Positions 35,987-48,165 of a DNA stretch of 64,000 nt are shown in pieces. The DNA is from Torreya grandis (Eukaryota > Streptophyta > Pinopsida > Cupressales > Taxaceae), in the NCBI GenBank assembly GCA_037957365.1, contig JARHVA010000081.1:5117001-5181000 (forward strand). The letters run 5' to 3'. The translations under genes were made by a program, and so were the position numbers. Numbering within the stretch: the first letter of the stretch is position 1; every line of letters starts with the position of its first letter. Below the pieces are notes generated by a model. The model had not been told where the DNA came from and searched no databases. It saw only the letters and a list, made by a program, of their open reading frames with translations.

Positions 35987-37930
35987 ATGAATGTATTATT
36001 TGAGGATAATACAAAGTTAAATCAGACAAACATGATGAGTTTTATCAATCCTAATAGGTTTCCCAAGATACAACTTGTGGTACCCACCTTGGAAGAAAGC
36101 AATGTCCATGTTGCCACTCGCACTACCAATTATGGGAATCCTCTCCATTCATACTTATCTTGTAATCCTTTGTTATCCCTAGAATATGAACATGAGTTAA
36201 GTTACACAATTAAAATGATTTTCTTCATAAATGAATTTACTCAACATAGAGGCAAATACCCTTCAACCATTTATAGTCTTATGATAGGTCCTCAAGTATA
36301 ATAACCTCATTCACTCTCCCCTACCTTATCTCATGGATTTGGGGGAACCAATTTATTTTCATCTCAAACTTTTACTTCTATTATGTCTCCTTTACACACC
36401 ATGTCATCTTCTTTTATGAATTATTCAACCTCCATGCCAAGTATCTCTACTAACATTGTAGGTTCAACTTCTATTAGGCATTTTGAAAAGACCTTTCCCA
36501 TTATCCATACTAATAGTGCATATTTTGATACTAATTCTTCTCATGAAACTGGTGAATCTTTTGATACCAATGCTTTTCATGCCACTAGTGTGACACATGA
36601 TAATACTCATAGTGTAACTTAAGACATGAACACTAATACTAATGCATCACACATTGCACACACTAGTCAAAATGTTTCCCAAAATAACCAAATGCTATTA
36701 CAAAAACTTAATAAAATTCATACCTTTCAAATCAATAACATAAATAAAATGATGTAGATGCAAAACTATCTCATTAATCTTCAAAACCAACCTCAATAGG
36801 TTTTATGGGGAGCACAAAATCCAAATGGCCCCCACCCCCCTTAAGTATTCCCATTGTAACCTTATATCACAACCACATCTCATTAATAAAATAATCATAC
36901 ATCTACAAAATGAACATCTTGTACCTCAAATTTCTAATATTGACATAAGAGGTATCACACCCACCATCACTTATAATGGATCTACGGATCCAACATTGTA
37001 TTTAAAGACAATTGGTAACCTTTATAAAGATTGGGTCAAATGTAACACCTTTGTTACTACTAAGCTATTATGTAAGACACCCTATGGAAATGATGTAGAT
37101 TGGTATAATTAATTAAAAACCCATTATGTCACTAGCCTTGAAGACTTGGTTAACTCACTAGTCCAAAAATTTCAAAATAGTGATCTTACCAAGAAAAATT
37201 TAGCCCATTGTATAAATTATAAACAACTTGAAAGTGAAACGGCACAAGGATTCATCAAATGATGGAAGAAATTGTCTAATAAATGTAAGAATAATATGGT
37301 GGATGATAAATTTTTCCACCTATTCACTAATTCTATTTACCCCAAATTACAATATCAAGTTAGGAATCTCTCTCTAAGAACCTTAAAAGAATCCTTTACC
37401 AAGCTAAGTGATAAAACTTTCTCATGCATCAATTTTCACCATCTCAACCTATAACATGCACTCATATGTTCATTAAAAACAAAAATCATCATGCATCTAA
37501 TGATGGCATTAATGATACCTATGACACTATTCATAACATTCAAATAATCACTCTGGACAACACTATGGATTATGTTCCCCCTCCAAACAACACTCCTACT
37601 CCTACATTTCCTTAAACCAACAACACCAATGTCCAAAAACCATTATCCTTAGCCAAGATTCAAAAGAATCATCTTAGACCTATACCACAATATATTGACC
37701 CCACTAGTCCAATGAAATATGGTATGATCCAAACAAATTTTTTTTTTTCATGCAAGTTTGGGCCACTCTCATTAAACCTATAAACAATTATGCAATCTAG
37801 TTATGGATTTTATTCTTGGTCCAAAATTTGATCATTAAACACTTATTCAAAAGCGTCAACAAGCATATGACATAACTTTTAAAGTCTATGAAATTCACAA
37901 TAAAACCCAATCTTTAAATTTAGCTAATGC
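35987..37930 (+). pseudogene. gypsy-like gag, copy 1
   Basis: Opens with MNVLFEDNTKLNQTNMMSF, followed by a Ser/Thr/Asn-rich segment in frames ending at about 36620. The capsid-like core at 36825-37440 is in one frame: ITPTITYNGSTDPTLYLKTI, NLYKDWVKCNTFVTTKLL, DWYN-stop-LKTHYVTSLEDLV. This is the usual retrotransposon gag pattern (PxYxGxxDPxxFLxxFxxL...W...LPxxSIxSxxDLxxxF). Near 37720-37800 a Cys/His relic FFHASLGHSH precedes LCNLVMDFILGPKFD. Copy 2 encodes the same core (YNGTKEPTIFL). At least two frame changes and several stops. Confidence 0.8.
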
Positions 37931-38700
37931 ACATCTTGATATATACAAAGATCCTCTTCCCAACCATCAAGATAGCATTGACAAGCCTACTACAAATAAT
38001 CTTAAAAGTCTTATAGACCTCAAAATTAATAAATAAAACATGGTTAATATGACTAACATTCAAAGAGTAGTTCTTTTACTAATTCCAATCCAACACATAT
38101 CCATCACACCTCTCAACCATTTCATGTCACTTAGGATACTTCCCCATCATGTCTAATGGAATTATGGCAAGAGGACCTTATAACCTTCCAAGCACCACTC
38201 TCAACAACTCAACTTGATTCTATCTCTCACACCATCTCTACTCTTCCCCAACATCTAAACAACATGACAACATTCATAAAACATCCAATAGCATTTATTC
38301 AACCCAACCACAAGAAATACCTCAATCAACCATCACACCACATAAATTCAATCAAGTTGTTTATAATTAACCCAAACTAACTACACCCTATCAACACAAG
38401 TTCAATTACACTTCCAACTCTCCTTTCCAAGAGCTCTTGCAACATTATGTGCCTATATCTAGTAATCTTCCTATGGGTTATGATTAATGGGATCCCAATG
38501 CATAACTTTCTCATATCCTGTATCAAATACCTTTCTTTGAATTAATTTGAACTTCCCCCCATCATTGAAACCATCTAATGCAATTTATGTTTAAAATGAA
38601 TATCCCTCATCCTCCTCTAATAAGACGTGAAGATACCTTATTTGGATCCAAAGATAGTATCCTTTAGTAATGTGAAGAGATGTTCATACATGTTTATTAA
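37931..38700 (+). pseudogene. decayed gag-protease linker, copy 1
   Basis: Low-complexity Pro/Asn/His/Thr-rich reading, with the open frame at 38156-38380 as its longest piece. It links the gag zinc-knuckle relic with the protease and contains no motif of its own. Linkers of this composition are common in plant gypsy polyproteins. Stops are frequent, so original frames are uncertain. Confidence 0.4.
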
Positions 38701-40735
38701 ATAGTAAACACTTATATTTCACTTAAGCTTCTTATCACTTCCATGATTCCCAAAGATACTTTGCTTCATGTGGATGATCCTCCTCTATTCATTACCATCC
38801 AAATTGGAGATATCCAAGTTAAGCGTGCCTTAATTTACAAAGGTTCAAGTACTTCAATTGCCTCCATTGATTTCATTAAGATAATTGGATATTTAGAATG
38901 TAACCTTAAGTATACACATAGCACATGTCAAGGATAGGATATAAGGCAAATGACTCCTCTAGGTTATATTTGGCTTCCCCTTATTATCCCTCCTATTACC
39001 ATCTACATGAAAATTATGATTTTTAACTTCCCCTTTCTTATAAAATTTTTCTTGGTTGACCTTGGACTCATCATATAAGATTAGTCACCTCATCCACATA
39101 CCAATGCATCAAATTCCCCCCATAATGGATATATTTATAAGATTCAAAGAGACATGAACCCTTAAAATTTATAATAATTTAAAGAATGTGGTTTATTTAA
39201 AATTCCTACCCTTGAACATTTTCCTAACATCCCATTTAGGGAATCTTAACTCTTTAAATATCATATCTATTCCACTCGAGGTTATAATGGCCACCCTAAA
39301 TAAATTAGGAACATTCCACCTAACCTCCTAGATTCTGATGATGATGAGTTCAAGGAGATTAGCCTCAAGATCAAAAACCTTGATTTAGCCCCTCATACTA
39401 TCACCCAACATCCTCCCTCTTTGAAACCTCAATCTTGTCAACCACCTATCTATGATATACCTATCGTCTTAATGAATATTAGACATTATATCCATCATGC
39501 ATCATCTAATAATAAAGTCATACCCACATATACTAGAGACTTACATACACCTGACTATGATGATGGTTATGCTTTAAATGACCCATTTTTATCTAGACTC
39601 ATCCAAGATATAAATTACAAAATTATTAGATATTTCACTTCTTTATTTCAATATTTTTTTTCATATTTTAACTTTCCTTCATTTATAGTACCTAATAATA
39701 GTCTTCTTCATATTTGCCATAGGGTAGAGATGGAGAACTCACATGGTATACCTCTAATTACAATAGATCACCTAAAAAACATGATCATGGATCATGCCAT
39801 GATAGGTCACTTTTATTTTTATAGATACTATTATCCTTATAATTTTCTTCCCCCAAAGATGCTAGATACTATTCTTAAGCCTTTTGTGCGACCAGCCTCA
39901 CCATCAGATAAGCCTAGTCTAATTTATACTCTCACTCTACTTTTAGATGAGCCTATTTTAGTTTTTTTCTATCCCCACATTCCCTTGGAAATGGAATTAT
40001 TCCTTTACTATAGTTTTATCCCATGCCTTCCCAATGGGCCTTAGCCTTATTGTGATATACTCAAAGTTGTCAGCCATTAGACCAAAGATTGCTAGTTATA
40101 TCATCTACCCCAAATTCTTCTTTTACCTCTTCTGTTAATAGGCCCTAAAATACTACTAAAAAACATATATTTTACTTTAATGGGATAGATAACCACTCTT
40201 ACACACATTTCCATAAACTTAGGTAGTATATTGACACATTATTTCCAACCACTACTTAGCTCAAAAATAAGGCTATACCTCCTCCTAAACTATTATCAGA
40301 GTATATCCCTAAATATAGAGAGGCATATTGTCTTTGGAACTAATGTGTTATACATCATACTAATCTATTTCATAGTCTCTATTATCACCTTCATGATCAC
40401 CCACAATCACCACCTACACCAACTATTCCTCCTTCCATAGGTCACCCACACAAGAAGGCTCATCTTTCTCCACCATTGGCACCTCCTTCTCACCCCACAA
40501 ATACTATTCCCATTCAGACCTATAATCCTCTCCTTGAGTATCATATGCACAAGATCCCTCATGAGCATGATATTTCATTAGCTACACCTACATTTTTATT
40601 TAAGGAGATTCAAAAAGAAGTCTTTGCATAACTTTTTATGAGGATTGACGAGACTCTAACTATCATCAGAATCTAGCTTCATAGAGATTTTTTAGATGTC
40701 ATGGATAATATTTGTTGTCAAATTTATCATTATTT
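38701..40735 (+). pseudogene. aspartic protease plus unknown C-terminal extension, copy 1
   Basis: The protease reads PPLFITIQIGDIQVKRALIY then KGSSTSIASIDFIKIIG (38776-38890). The catalytic D-T/S-G is changed to Y-K-G, so it could not cleave. The trailing block SPHPHTNASNSPHNGYIY fits the protease C-terminus of plant gypsy elements. In the same frame follow LDSDDDEFKEI and the longest open frame in the window, 39421-40044 (207 codons), which I cannot assign. A further part at 40370-40735 after frame changes is Pro/His-rich (PPTPTIPPSIGHPHKKAHLS). No RT, RNase H or integrase motif follows. The element is non-autonomous or this is a relic of a longer pol. Confidence 0.6.
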
Positions 40736-41351
40736 GTGAACACATCATGGTGTTCTTTCACATTGTTCTTCATTATGATTTTGAATTGGTTTTGTGATCT
40801 AATTTTATATATCTTATACACTTGACTATGTGTCAAATTTGGTTTCACCTATCTATTTTACATGGATCATTATAATATACTTTATGTGTTTTATATGATT
40901 TCATTTACTTTCCTATTTATTATGGATTTTTATTATTATTTTCATAATTACACATTTATGTTTATGATTTATCTTATTTCATGGATTCTTTTTCTTTTAC
41001 AGTGATTGTTTGTTATCTTATCTCACTCTAAAATCAGATAATTATTATTGTGACTTGGCTATACAAACCTTCAGTCCTATAGTAATCTATCTCTACCATA
41101 TGATCAGTTAGCAAAAAAAATTCATTATCCTACTAATATTTATTGATCTACTTTTATCTCCCTTTATTTCTTTATTTTCCTTTCACATACTAAGAATACA
41201 TATGGTTGAAATTTGAGATTACATATTGGTTCATAGGTAAGCCTAAGTGTTTAGTTAGTCATATATTTGGATTTTTATCTTCCCTTAAAATAAAGTCTAA
41301 ATATCATTAATATGTATAAATTCTATCACTTATATTGGTAATTATAAATTT
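40736..41351 (+). other. 3' untranslated DNA of gypsy-like copy 1
   Basis: T-rich and without coding sign. It lies between the end of the extension ORF and conserved block F1. Nothing recognisable apart from T/A-rich low complexity. Confidence 0.4.
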
Positions 41352-41712
41352 TTATGGAGGAGGAATCATAAAAGTCATAAAAAAGTTAAAATCCAAATTA
41401 TTTAAACAAAAGGCAATGATCAAAAGGCTACATACAAATTCAAAATTATAATCACATCAAAAGAAATGATTCATAACACATCTCTTATTTCTAATCAAAG
41501 TTCAAACTCCATATTTGACCTCATAATAGAGTTTAGGTCCATTAGGGTGCAGTAGGCCAATAGATTGGGATAGGAAAATAAAAAAAATCTATAAGCGTTA
41601 TTTACTTCTCACACAGGTACCAATATTTGTAGTAGATCAATGAATCTCTAAGAGGTCTTAAGGAGGGGGGAACATGTTTTGGGAAGGTAGGTCCATTTTA
41701 ATTTTATTTTTC
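41352..41712 (+). mobile_element. conserved block F1 with polypurine tract (gypsy-like copy 1)
   Basis: Matches 62838-63207 in copy 2: TATGGAGGAGGAAT, AGTTAAAATCCAAAT, CATACAAATnCAAAATT, TnGGGTG(C/T)(A/G)GTAGGC and GGTAGGTCCATTTTAATTTT. AGGAGGGGGGAACA at 41661-41674 is a strong polypurine tract directly followed by TG (41675), so the 3' LTR probably starts there. In copy 2 the equivalent is ATGGGGAACA then TG at 63169. Confidence 0.65.
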
Positions 41713-41986
41713 ATATAAAAAACATGATTTAATCTTAGTATATCACCTATTTTCTTATACATCTTTGTACTTATTGGGATAAGGTATCCTTTGTATTTTG
41801 ATAGTCACTAGATTCTTATTGTCTCTTTTCTATACCTAGTATGCCTCATGTTTCCTAAGGTATTTTCACATATTCATATGTCATGATTTTTAAATTCACT
41901 CTTTTATTACAACATTCCCAATATTTTCCCTTGATAAATATTGGTTGTTAATTGACCATTCCCCCTAGAGTTTCTCTTTGTGAAAT
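41713..41986 (+). other. presumed 3' LTR sequence of gypsy-like copy 1
   Basis: Follows the putative LTR start at 41675. No match to copy 2 is visible beyond the first 40 bases and no matching 5' LTR was found, so the LTR limits stay open. Non-coding. Confidence 0.35.
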
Positions 41987-42280
41987 ACAGTGTAATACCA
42001 TGGATAGGATAAGGCTCTCCTCATAAATTACCATAATAAAACATTTCCTTATTACCATTAACCTCATTGGTGTTCCCTTTGTGACTTTTAGTGTAAGACC
42101 ATGGATAGGACCAAGCCCTCACAAATTACCACATTACAACCATCTTTTTAATTTCCACAATTTTTTCCACATCATTGATGTTTTATTTGTGAGTTATAAT
42201 GTAAGACCATAGATAGGACTAGGACCTCCTCACAACAATGTAAGACCATGAATAGGACTAGGACCTCCTCAAAAAATATT
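41987..42280. repeat. about 100-bp repeats with TGTAAGACCATGGATAGGAC
   Basis: Four copies of GTAAnACCATGGATAGGAnnA(A/G)G(A/G)CCTC(C/A)TCA occur at about 41990, 42093, 42195 and 42240, three of them followed by AAATTACCA or a similar run. Two more copies lie at 62309 and 62430 in gypsy-like copy 2, before block F2 rather than after it. The motif looks like a mobile or amplified regulatory unit of this family. Confidence 0.65.
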
Positions 42281-42990
42281 ATAATACCTAGTTCATAATA
42301 TAACCAATTCAAAATAAAAATTCATGCTTCAAATTTGAGATAAGTTGTGTTCAATTATGAGTCACACGTCACTGACATACTTCCCATCTTGATTTAGTAT
42401 GTTTTATTTTCCTATTTTTAAATTGTGTGTATGTTTAAAATAATTTAATTAAATATATCATATTCCCATATTGAATTAATGTGATTAATTTTATTTCCAC
42501 TTACATTTTGTTTTTGTTTTTATACTTCCTATCTTGATTTAGTATAATTGATTGACTTAATTGTTTGTTTATTTTTATACCATTGGTTTTCACGTGTCTT
42601 CAATTTTATTTTAAAATTGTATACTTCCCAATGTGATATAGTATGATTTTTATTTGTTTTAGTTTGGTGAAAATATTTTACATGGTTTGAAAAAAAAAAT
42701 TACCCTTTCCTCCTTTGGTTTATTATATTTACTCATCTTTGTTTTTACACATTTCCCATCATGGTATAATGTGTATTACATTTTTTTTATTAATTATACT
42801 TTTCCAAATCGTTTTTGTCCTTTTATTTTTAACCATGCATGTGTATCATATAATTATATAAAATAAAACAAACATCACATATTTATCATAATATACACAT
42901 AAAAGCAAAATACATGTGTTAGAAAGGAAATATATCGATGCATCCACATCCACATCTAAGTATAACTCATTATATCAATAAACTACCAAC

Positions 42991-42994
<4 letters not shown>
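42281..42994. repeat. degenerate tandem array (ATACTTCCCATCTTGATTTAG)
   Basis: Four diverged copies of a unit headed ATACTTCCnATnTnGATnTAGTAT at 42379, 42523, 42620 and 42747, with spacing of about 97-144 bp, in very T-rich DNA. No ORF. The array ends near the (AT)n tract. Confidence 0.55.

Positions 42995-43056
<62 letters not shown>
42995..43056. repeat. (AT)31 microsatellite
   Basis: An uninterrupted AT dinucleotide run of 62 bases. Uninterrupted runs of this length are young and polymorphic compared with the decayed elements around it. Confidence 0.97.
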
Positions 43057-43060
<4 letters not shown>

Positions 43061-43540
43061 TTATATAATACGAGTATAGAATGTAATAGCTACATATCTA
43101 AGGCTAAGTTCTATCCTATTTATCATGTGGCCTAGGCATGTTACCTATGGATGCCTGTGCCTAGCCCCTCTGAATGGTACAATATAAAGAGGCAATATGG
43201 GATATCAAGATATAAATATATCCCTATAGAATAGACATCTATGCCTATAACTATCCAATATTTATCATAGTCATAATGTGCATGAATTGTTTCTATGTTA
43301 AGGCCTATCAAGCTTAAGCCTCTCTAGATCCTACCCCTGATAGTGGCTATAACTCATTACCTTGCACTTATATCTATCTAGTGGTCTCTCCAACCAATAT
43401 AAATTAGCTCACCTAACTTGAAATAGATGGAACCACATGATCATCCAAAATGGTAGGGTCGTATGGTGACAGAAACCTATCTAAAATGTCATGATGTGCA
43501 CCCATAACTAGGGATCCCCATCTAACCTCCTCTACCATAA

Positions 43541-43583
<43 letters not shown>

Positions 43584-43689
43584 ATATATCTATCATAATC
43601 AAATATGTAACTAGTATTCTATATCAAAAACATAAATTAGATTAAAATATTTCTCACCATTACCAATATCACTAACCATGGTCTCACAT
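43057..43689. other. unassigned, with second AT microsatellite
   Basis: Somewhat less A+T-rich than its surroundings and possibly an extension of the mobile-domain pseudogene on the minus strand, but stops are dense and no motif is readable. It includes the (TA)18 run at 43545-43580. Confidence 0.4.
43545..43580. repeat. (TA)18 microsatellite
   Basis: A 36-base uninterrupted TA run on the downstream side of the mobile-domain pseudogene. Confidence 0.95.
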
Positions 43690-45040
43690 TCTGCTCACCT
43701 ACCAAGCACCTCCTTCATTGGTTGCCTCTACACTAATGAAAATTTGGTAGTCACCACTTGTAGCCACTATGGTCCTCTCCTTAGTGGTATATATATGGAC
43801 CAATTATGTCTTGAAACCATTACGATCACCTTGCATGATAACTAACACCTGTGTCTCCTTTTGTTGATGCTATCTCCATCTCTGATGAGCTCATAGTGGC
43901 CACTTTCACCTTTTTTATGGTGCCTGATGTGCTCCCTTATCCACTAAATCCACATCCATGTTATCATATCCTCCAATCCTAGCTACCTCTTTCTATTACT
44001 CCCAACCAACATACGGTCTGTCTCTCTAAGGTTTGATCACTAGTATCTCACTAGGTACCCATCCACATCCTCTCCCTCTCAGATCTCTAGCATGCCATGC
44101 CCAATAAGTAGGCACAACTAGAGGGTTATATAGATGAGGTAGTACTAAATATCTAGGTACATGAGCCATTAGATAAGGCTCCACCCATAAAGTGTAGTGT
44201 CTTATCATCTACACACATGCCAAACCTATAAAAATTATATCCCAACTTGGCTATATGGTAGTTATTTGAGTGTGTAGTTACCACACTATCTACCCTCATA
44301 TGATAGTTTGTAAATATATAACATGGGGCATTGACTAAGTTATATGGTTCTTCCTCCATCAAATGACTAGAGGTAACCTATCACCAACTTCCTAGGGAAA
44401 CCCAATCGACTGATACATAGGGTATCTCTCATATATCCATGTGTTCAACAGAATAACAAGTCCCATCATTTTTTATCCTTGGGATAACTTCTCATGCATA
44501 TCATGCATGATCTAGACCTAGATGATAGAATCAAGATCATATAACCCTCCTAAGGCTATCACGTACAATGGTACCTTTCCATCTAACTTGTGACACAATA
44601 CTCATGTTGTCACAAGCCTTATCATAGCCTTCTAGATATTTGAAATGGCCATAAGATAAAAATTGAATGAACTCATCCTTAACCTAGGATAAATCCTATC
44701 AGATCCTATATCCCACCAAGATAAGGTTCATCTTTCATCCTTTGACTCTAGTGTATCAAAAATCACCAGTGTCTCATCTATAGAAAGTCCAAACAATGCA
44801 TGGACATCTTCCAAGGTGATTGCCAAGTCTATGGTTTCCCCTCCACATTCCATCAAAAATTGTTGGTCAATCATTACCATGATCCTTAAAACATGATAGT
44901 AAGATCATCACTTAGATGTATTTGACTCATCTCCATAATACCTTGCAAATCCTAAGGTAATTAGTTGAGCTCTATCAATGTTTGAAAACCACTCTAATAA
45001 ATTTGGTAACCAAGACACATCCACTAGTCACCAAAATATC
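43690..45040 (-). pseudogene. plant mobile domain (PMD)-like pseudogene
   Basis: Minus-strand reading starts near 45030 with WLPN-LEWFSNIDRAQLITLGFARYY. A short gap follows, then IMVMIDQQFLMECGGETIDL and AITLEDVHALFGLSIDETLV at about 44880-44760. The order (aromatic/hydrophobic block, then ...F-ETxxF/L...TxTLEDVxxLxGLxID) is the hallmark of the plant mobile domain found in MAIN/MAIL-type proteins and many plant transposons. Later pieces in shifted frames are at 44362-44153 and 44208-44026 (YWAWHARDLRGRGCGWVP). Stops and frameshifts are many. It could be a captured host gene or a transposon ORF; its setting favours the latter. I did not find terminal inverted repeats. Confidence 0.68.
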
Positions 45041-46319
45041 TAGTGTCTCTATAAAATATCAAATAATAGAGTATTTATTAGATCTCTATACTTAAATATT
45101 CTTAAAAAATTACAAATTAGCTAATTCATTAGCTAATTTGATCTAGTTTTCTTATTTTTCTACATAATCAGCCTATTTAATGCTATCAATCCTCTCACAG
45201 TCTTGCCATACTACATCAGCCCATTGGTACATAGTCGATCTTTTTATTTCACACTATTGGCATGTTTGATACTAAATTAAATTTTTTATAGCTTCAGTCT
45301 ACTATATCAACTATTTGGTATGCAGTCGACCTTATTTAACAAATTATATCAACCAAATAGTACAAACTACATTATGTAGAGGTTATTATGTTGGCGATCT
45401 TCTTATATCCAACTATATCAACCTACTACTACATAGTTGGCCATCTCCAATGATATTATATCAGCCCATTGCTATATAATCAACTCCCTATTTTTTCTTA
45501 CCTTACAAACTGAGTCGATAGAGCTGGCTCTATTCTTAATCTTTGGTGACCTTTTTACCATTCACCATAAATGCCATAGGCATTTACTGGTGTGACCATT
45601 TCCTACCTAATACCCCATCCTAACCCTATTTTACCTAAAGATTTCTTAGGTTTATTTTTGATGTCTAAATTTTTCCTACCATCTACTTTTTTTTAGCTTA
45701 ATTTCAATGAAAATTTCTCAAATTTTTGAAATTAATGCTTTATTACTTATTTTGCACCTATTGTAGCCACTATGCATCCTCCATGTCATAGTTGTCATCT
45801 CCTCACCATCGTCACTCTTTATGATAAAAATGGATCTCTCAGAGCAATATTTTCACAAAATAGTAAAATAAAAATGAATTGATTTTCACCCTATTTATAT
45901 TTACTATTCAAAATTATTTACATCTCAAATATTTATGACTATATTTCATTTTAAAATCATATATTTGTTTCTACTAGATCTTTTTCTAAACTATGATATG
46001 CTCTAGAATCCTAACATATTAGAGATTCTTTTCACATATTACATTATATTTTTAAAAAAAATAATTATTTTTCTATTTTTCACTAATTTCCATACGTTCA
46101 CCTAATTTTTTCTATATTGGACATCTTCAAATTTCTTTCACTTCATTTCTTATCTTCAACACTAATGTAAGTAAAGGTATGTATTTTTCAATTTTGTCAT
46201 TTCATTTATATTATTCAATTATTAATGCAATTTTAACTTTAGCATTATGTGTTGTTATGTTCTATTCTTAAAGCACCATCCCATATTACTCATACATGAC
46301 ACGTGATGATATTCAAATA
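45041..46319. other. unassigned A+T-rich DNA with degenerate minisatellite
   Basis: 45205-45500 holds about five loose copies of ATCAnCCnATTGGTACATAGTCGAcC (starts near 45214, 45306, 45348, 45418 and 45460), similar in wording to the minisatellite of block E1. The rest (45500-46319) shows no coding signal or terminal repeat. Confidence 0.5.
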
Positions 46320-46797
46320 GGGCATATGTATACACATAATATTTTTAAAATTTATCAATTATTGATGTCTTATTTTTTGTAATAACTTGTCGATTCTTAA
46401 TCTCTCTAAGTCCATGCATTAAAAGGTGCACCAACAAAGGGGTGAGAAGACCATTGATGATTCTTAGGATTATTGTTCCCTATACCACCACTTTTTATAT
46501 ACACAACCATCTCCTATACACTTCGCTAAGATTTGCCTCTTCCCTTACACGCTCCTCTAATAAATTCATCACCTTATTCAACCCCTACCTAGTCCTAAAA
46601 CCCTTCTTGATATTTACCAAATAATGTCAGCCTAGGATAACCCTGTATTCTAATTAATATTTACACATTAAAGGTCTAGGTCAGCCTTAGTTGACCTAGA
46701 CTGGGACCTAACTTATTTTTATTAATTAATGATATAGGGTTGAATTGGACTAACCTTATCAGTTAAAATTTTGGAAAGGTTTAGGGTTAGGTCTAAC

Positions 46798-46807
46798 TAT
46801 ATATACA
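46798..46807 (+). promoter_or_regulatory. TATA box candidate in LTR copy A2
   Basis: TATATATACA preceded by AGGGTTAGGTCTAAC, the same site as in A1 and A3. Confidence 0.55.
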
Positions 46808-47156
46808 CATCCATTTTCACCATTTAAAATAGAGATAAGAATAAGAATATCATATTATGCATCTTCTTATCCACCATTCTACTTGAAGATTCATTACATA
46901 AGGTTCCAATACTACACTAGGAGATATGTATCTTGTCTTGTGGAGAAGTTTTTTGGATTCATATAGAATTTATGTAGCTTAGGGATACCTTATCTTTGTT
47001 ATCCTTACATACCACAACAACCTCTTATGAATCACCTTGGCTAAGGAAGAGATTAAGGCTCGATAGGTTCATCTTCAAAGGTAAGTATTCCTAACTTTGT
47101 TCATCCTTTTTTAAATTAGATAGATTTGAATTTTTACTTATCTCCCATGTATTAGG

Positions 47157-47159
<3 letters not shown>

Positions 47160-47216
<57 letters not shown>
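47160..47216. repeat. (TA)28 microsatellite inside LTR A2
   Basis: An uninterrupted TA run of 57 bases. At the matching place A3 (near 55280) reads only ATACCTTGATGTGAATATATG, so the run expanded in this copy after insertion. Confidence 0.95.
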
Positions 47217-47222
<6 letters not shown>

Positions 47223-48165
47223 AAGTATATATATTCTATGCATGTTTAATTTTTATATTTATTACCCACACTTTGTGTCACAAGCTTTGGTGAACACTAT
47301 ATTAGATTTTACTTTAATTTTCATGTATTTAGTGAATATGAAACATAGGACCTAGCTAGGGTTATTACATGGTGTTGCTTAACTAGAGGCTTTGGAACCC
47401 TCTTTTATAATTTTATTTTGATAATGAACCCCTTGGTTAGGTCTAGCAGATCCATCTTGGTCATGACCCTAAATGTCTAAATGTATCAACAAATGAAAGT
47501 GTAAGTAGGATATCTTATTCGAGCTAGGATTGATTAATAAGTTAGTTGTATTTTTCGTTGTTTATAGTGTACCCACTTTTTAGATTTGAATTAAATGAAA
47601 TTAAAAAAAATTGTCAATTTCCTATTTTTTTAGGGATTTGGGGCACCTAACTTGTCTAGTGTGCATGAGTTACTTGCTAAGAAAAGCTTCTTTCATGTTG
47701 AACTTATATTTTCAATAATTATACCTTATTTTATTGAGCCTAATTTTAATTGTCTTAGAGTATATTTTTAGGTTATTTATTGGTTAAATAAAATTCTTAC
47801 TTTATTTTTCACTTTATACTTTTTATAGACATTAATTTTCATGCAAGTTATCTTGTAATAGCCTTGTTTTAGATTTAATTATTAATAAATAATTTTTCAC
47901 AAATAAGTGTGGCCCAATAGTTCTTCTTGAGAATTCATATTGTATGAGTTCTGATATTTTATTACAGGTATTTAGTAAAATAAAAAATCTTCAGTAAGTT
48001 AATTTTAAGTTATTCAGTGTATATTTAGTCATCAATCACACTTACAACACTACTAGATTAACATGTAATTATGAAATAAAGTGGATGATATATAGATTCA
48101 TTTTTATATTAAATTAGAACTAATTTTTATTCCCTCTATACATTTAAAGCCTTCTTTTTTGAAAT

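Larger units (their letters stand above)
46320..48165 (+). mobile_element. LTR copy A2 of the copia-2 family (solo or truncated)
   Basis: 46320-47000 matches A1 and A3, 47000-47540 matches A3 onward (GTATTCCTAAC, AGGTCTAGnAGATCC, GATCTAGGATT or close to it), and 47690-48165 matches the LTR end at 6190-6688. It thus covers most of the LTR in one piece and shows that A1 and the 6190-6688 stretch belong to one LTR type of at least 1.85 kb. No PBS follows at 48166 and no copia pol is near, so it is probably a solo LTR. An AT microsatellite sits inside (47160-47216). Confidence 0.65.

Noticed and set aside
39421..40044. 207-codon open frame as a cellular gene
   Set aside because: It lies in frame behind a retrotransposon protease, has no start context, introns or known domain, and neighbouring frames continue the same element.
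42995..43056. AT run as a centromere, origin or telomere feature
   Set aside because: A plain dinucleotide microsatellite; no telomere (TTTAGGG) repeat or satellite array accompanies it. Two other such runs lie nearby.
47080..47100. AGGTAAGT after the LTR promoter as the 5' splice site of a host gene
   Set aside because: The sequence GTAAGTATTCCTAAC is shared by A2 and A3 and so belongs to the LTR family; no acceptor or exon could be paired with it.
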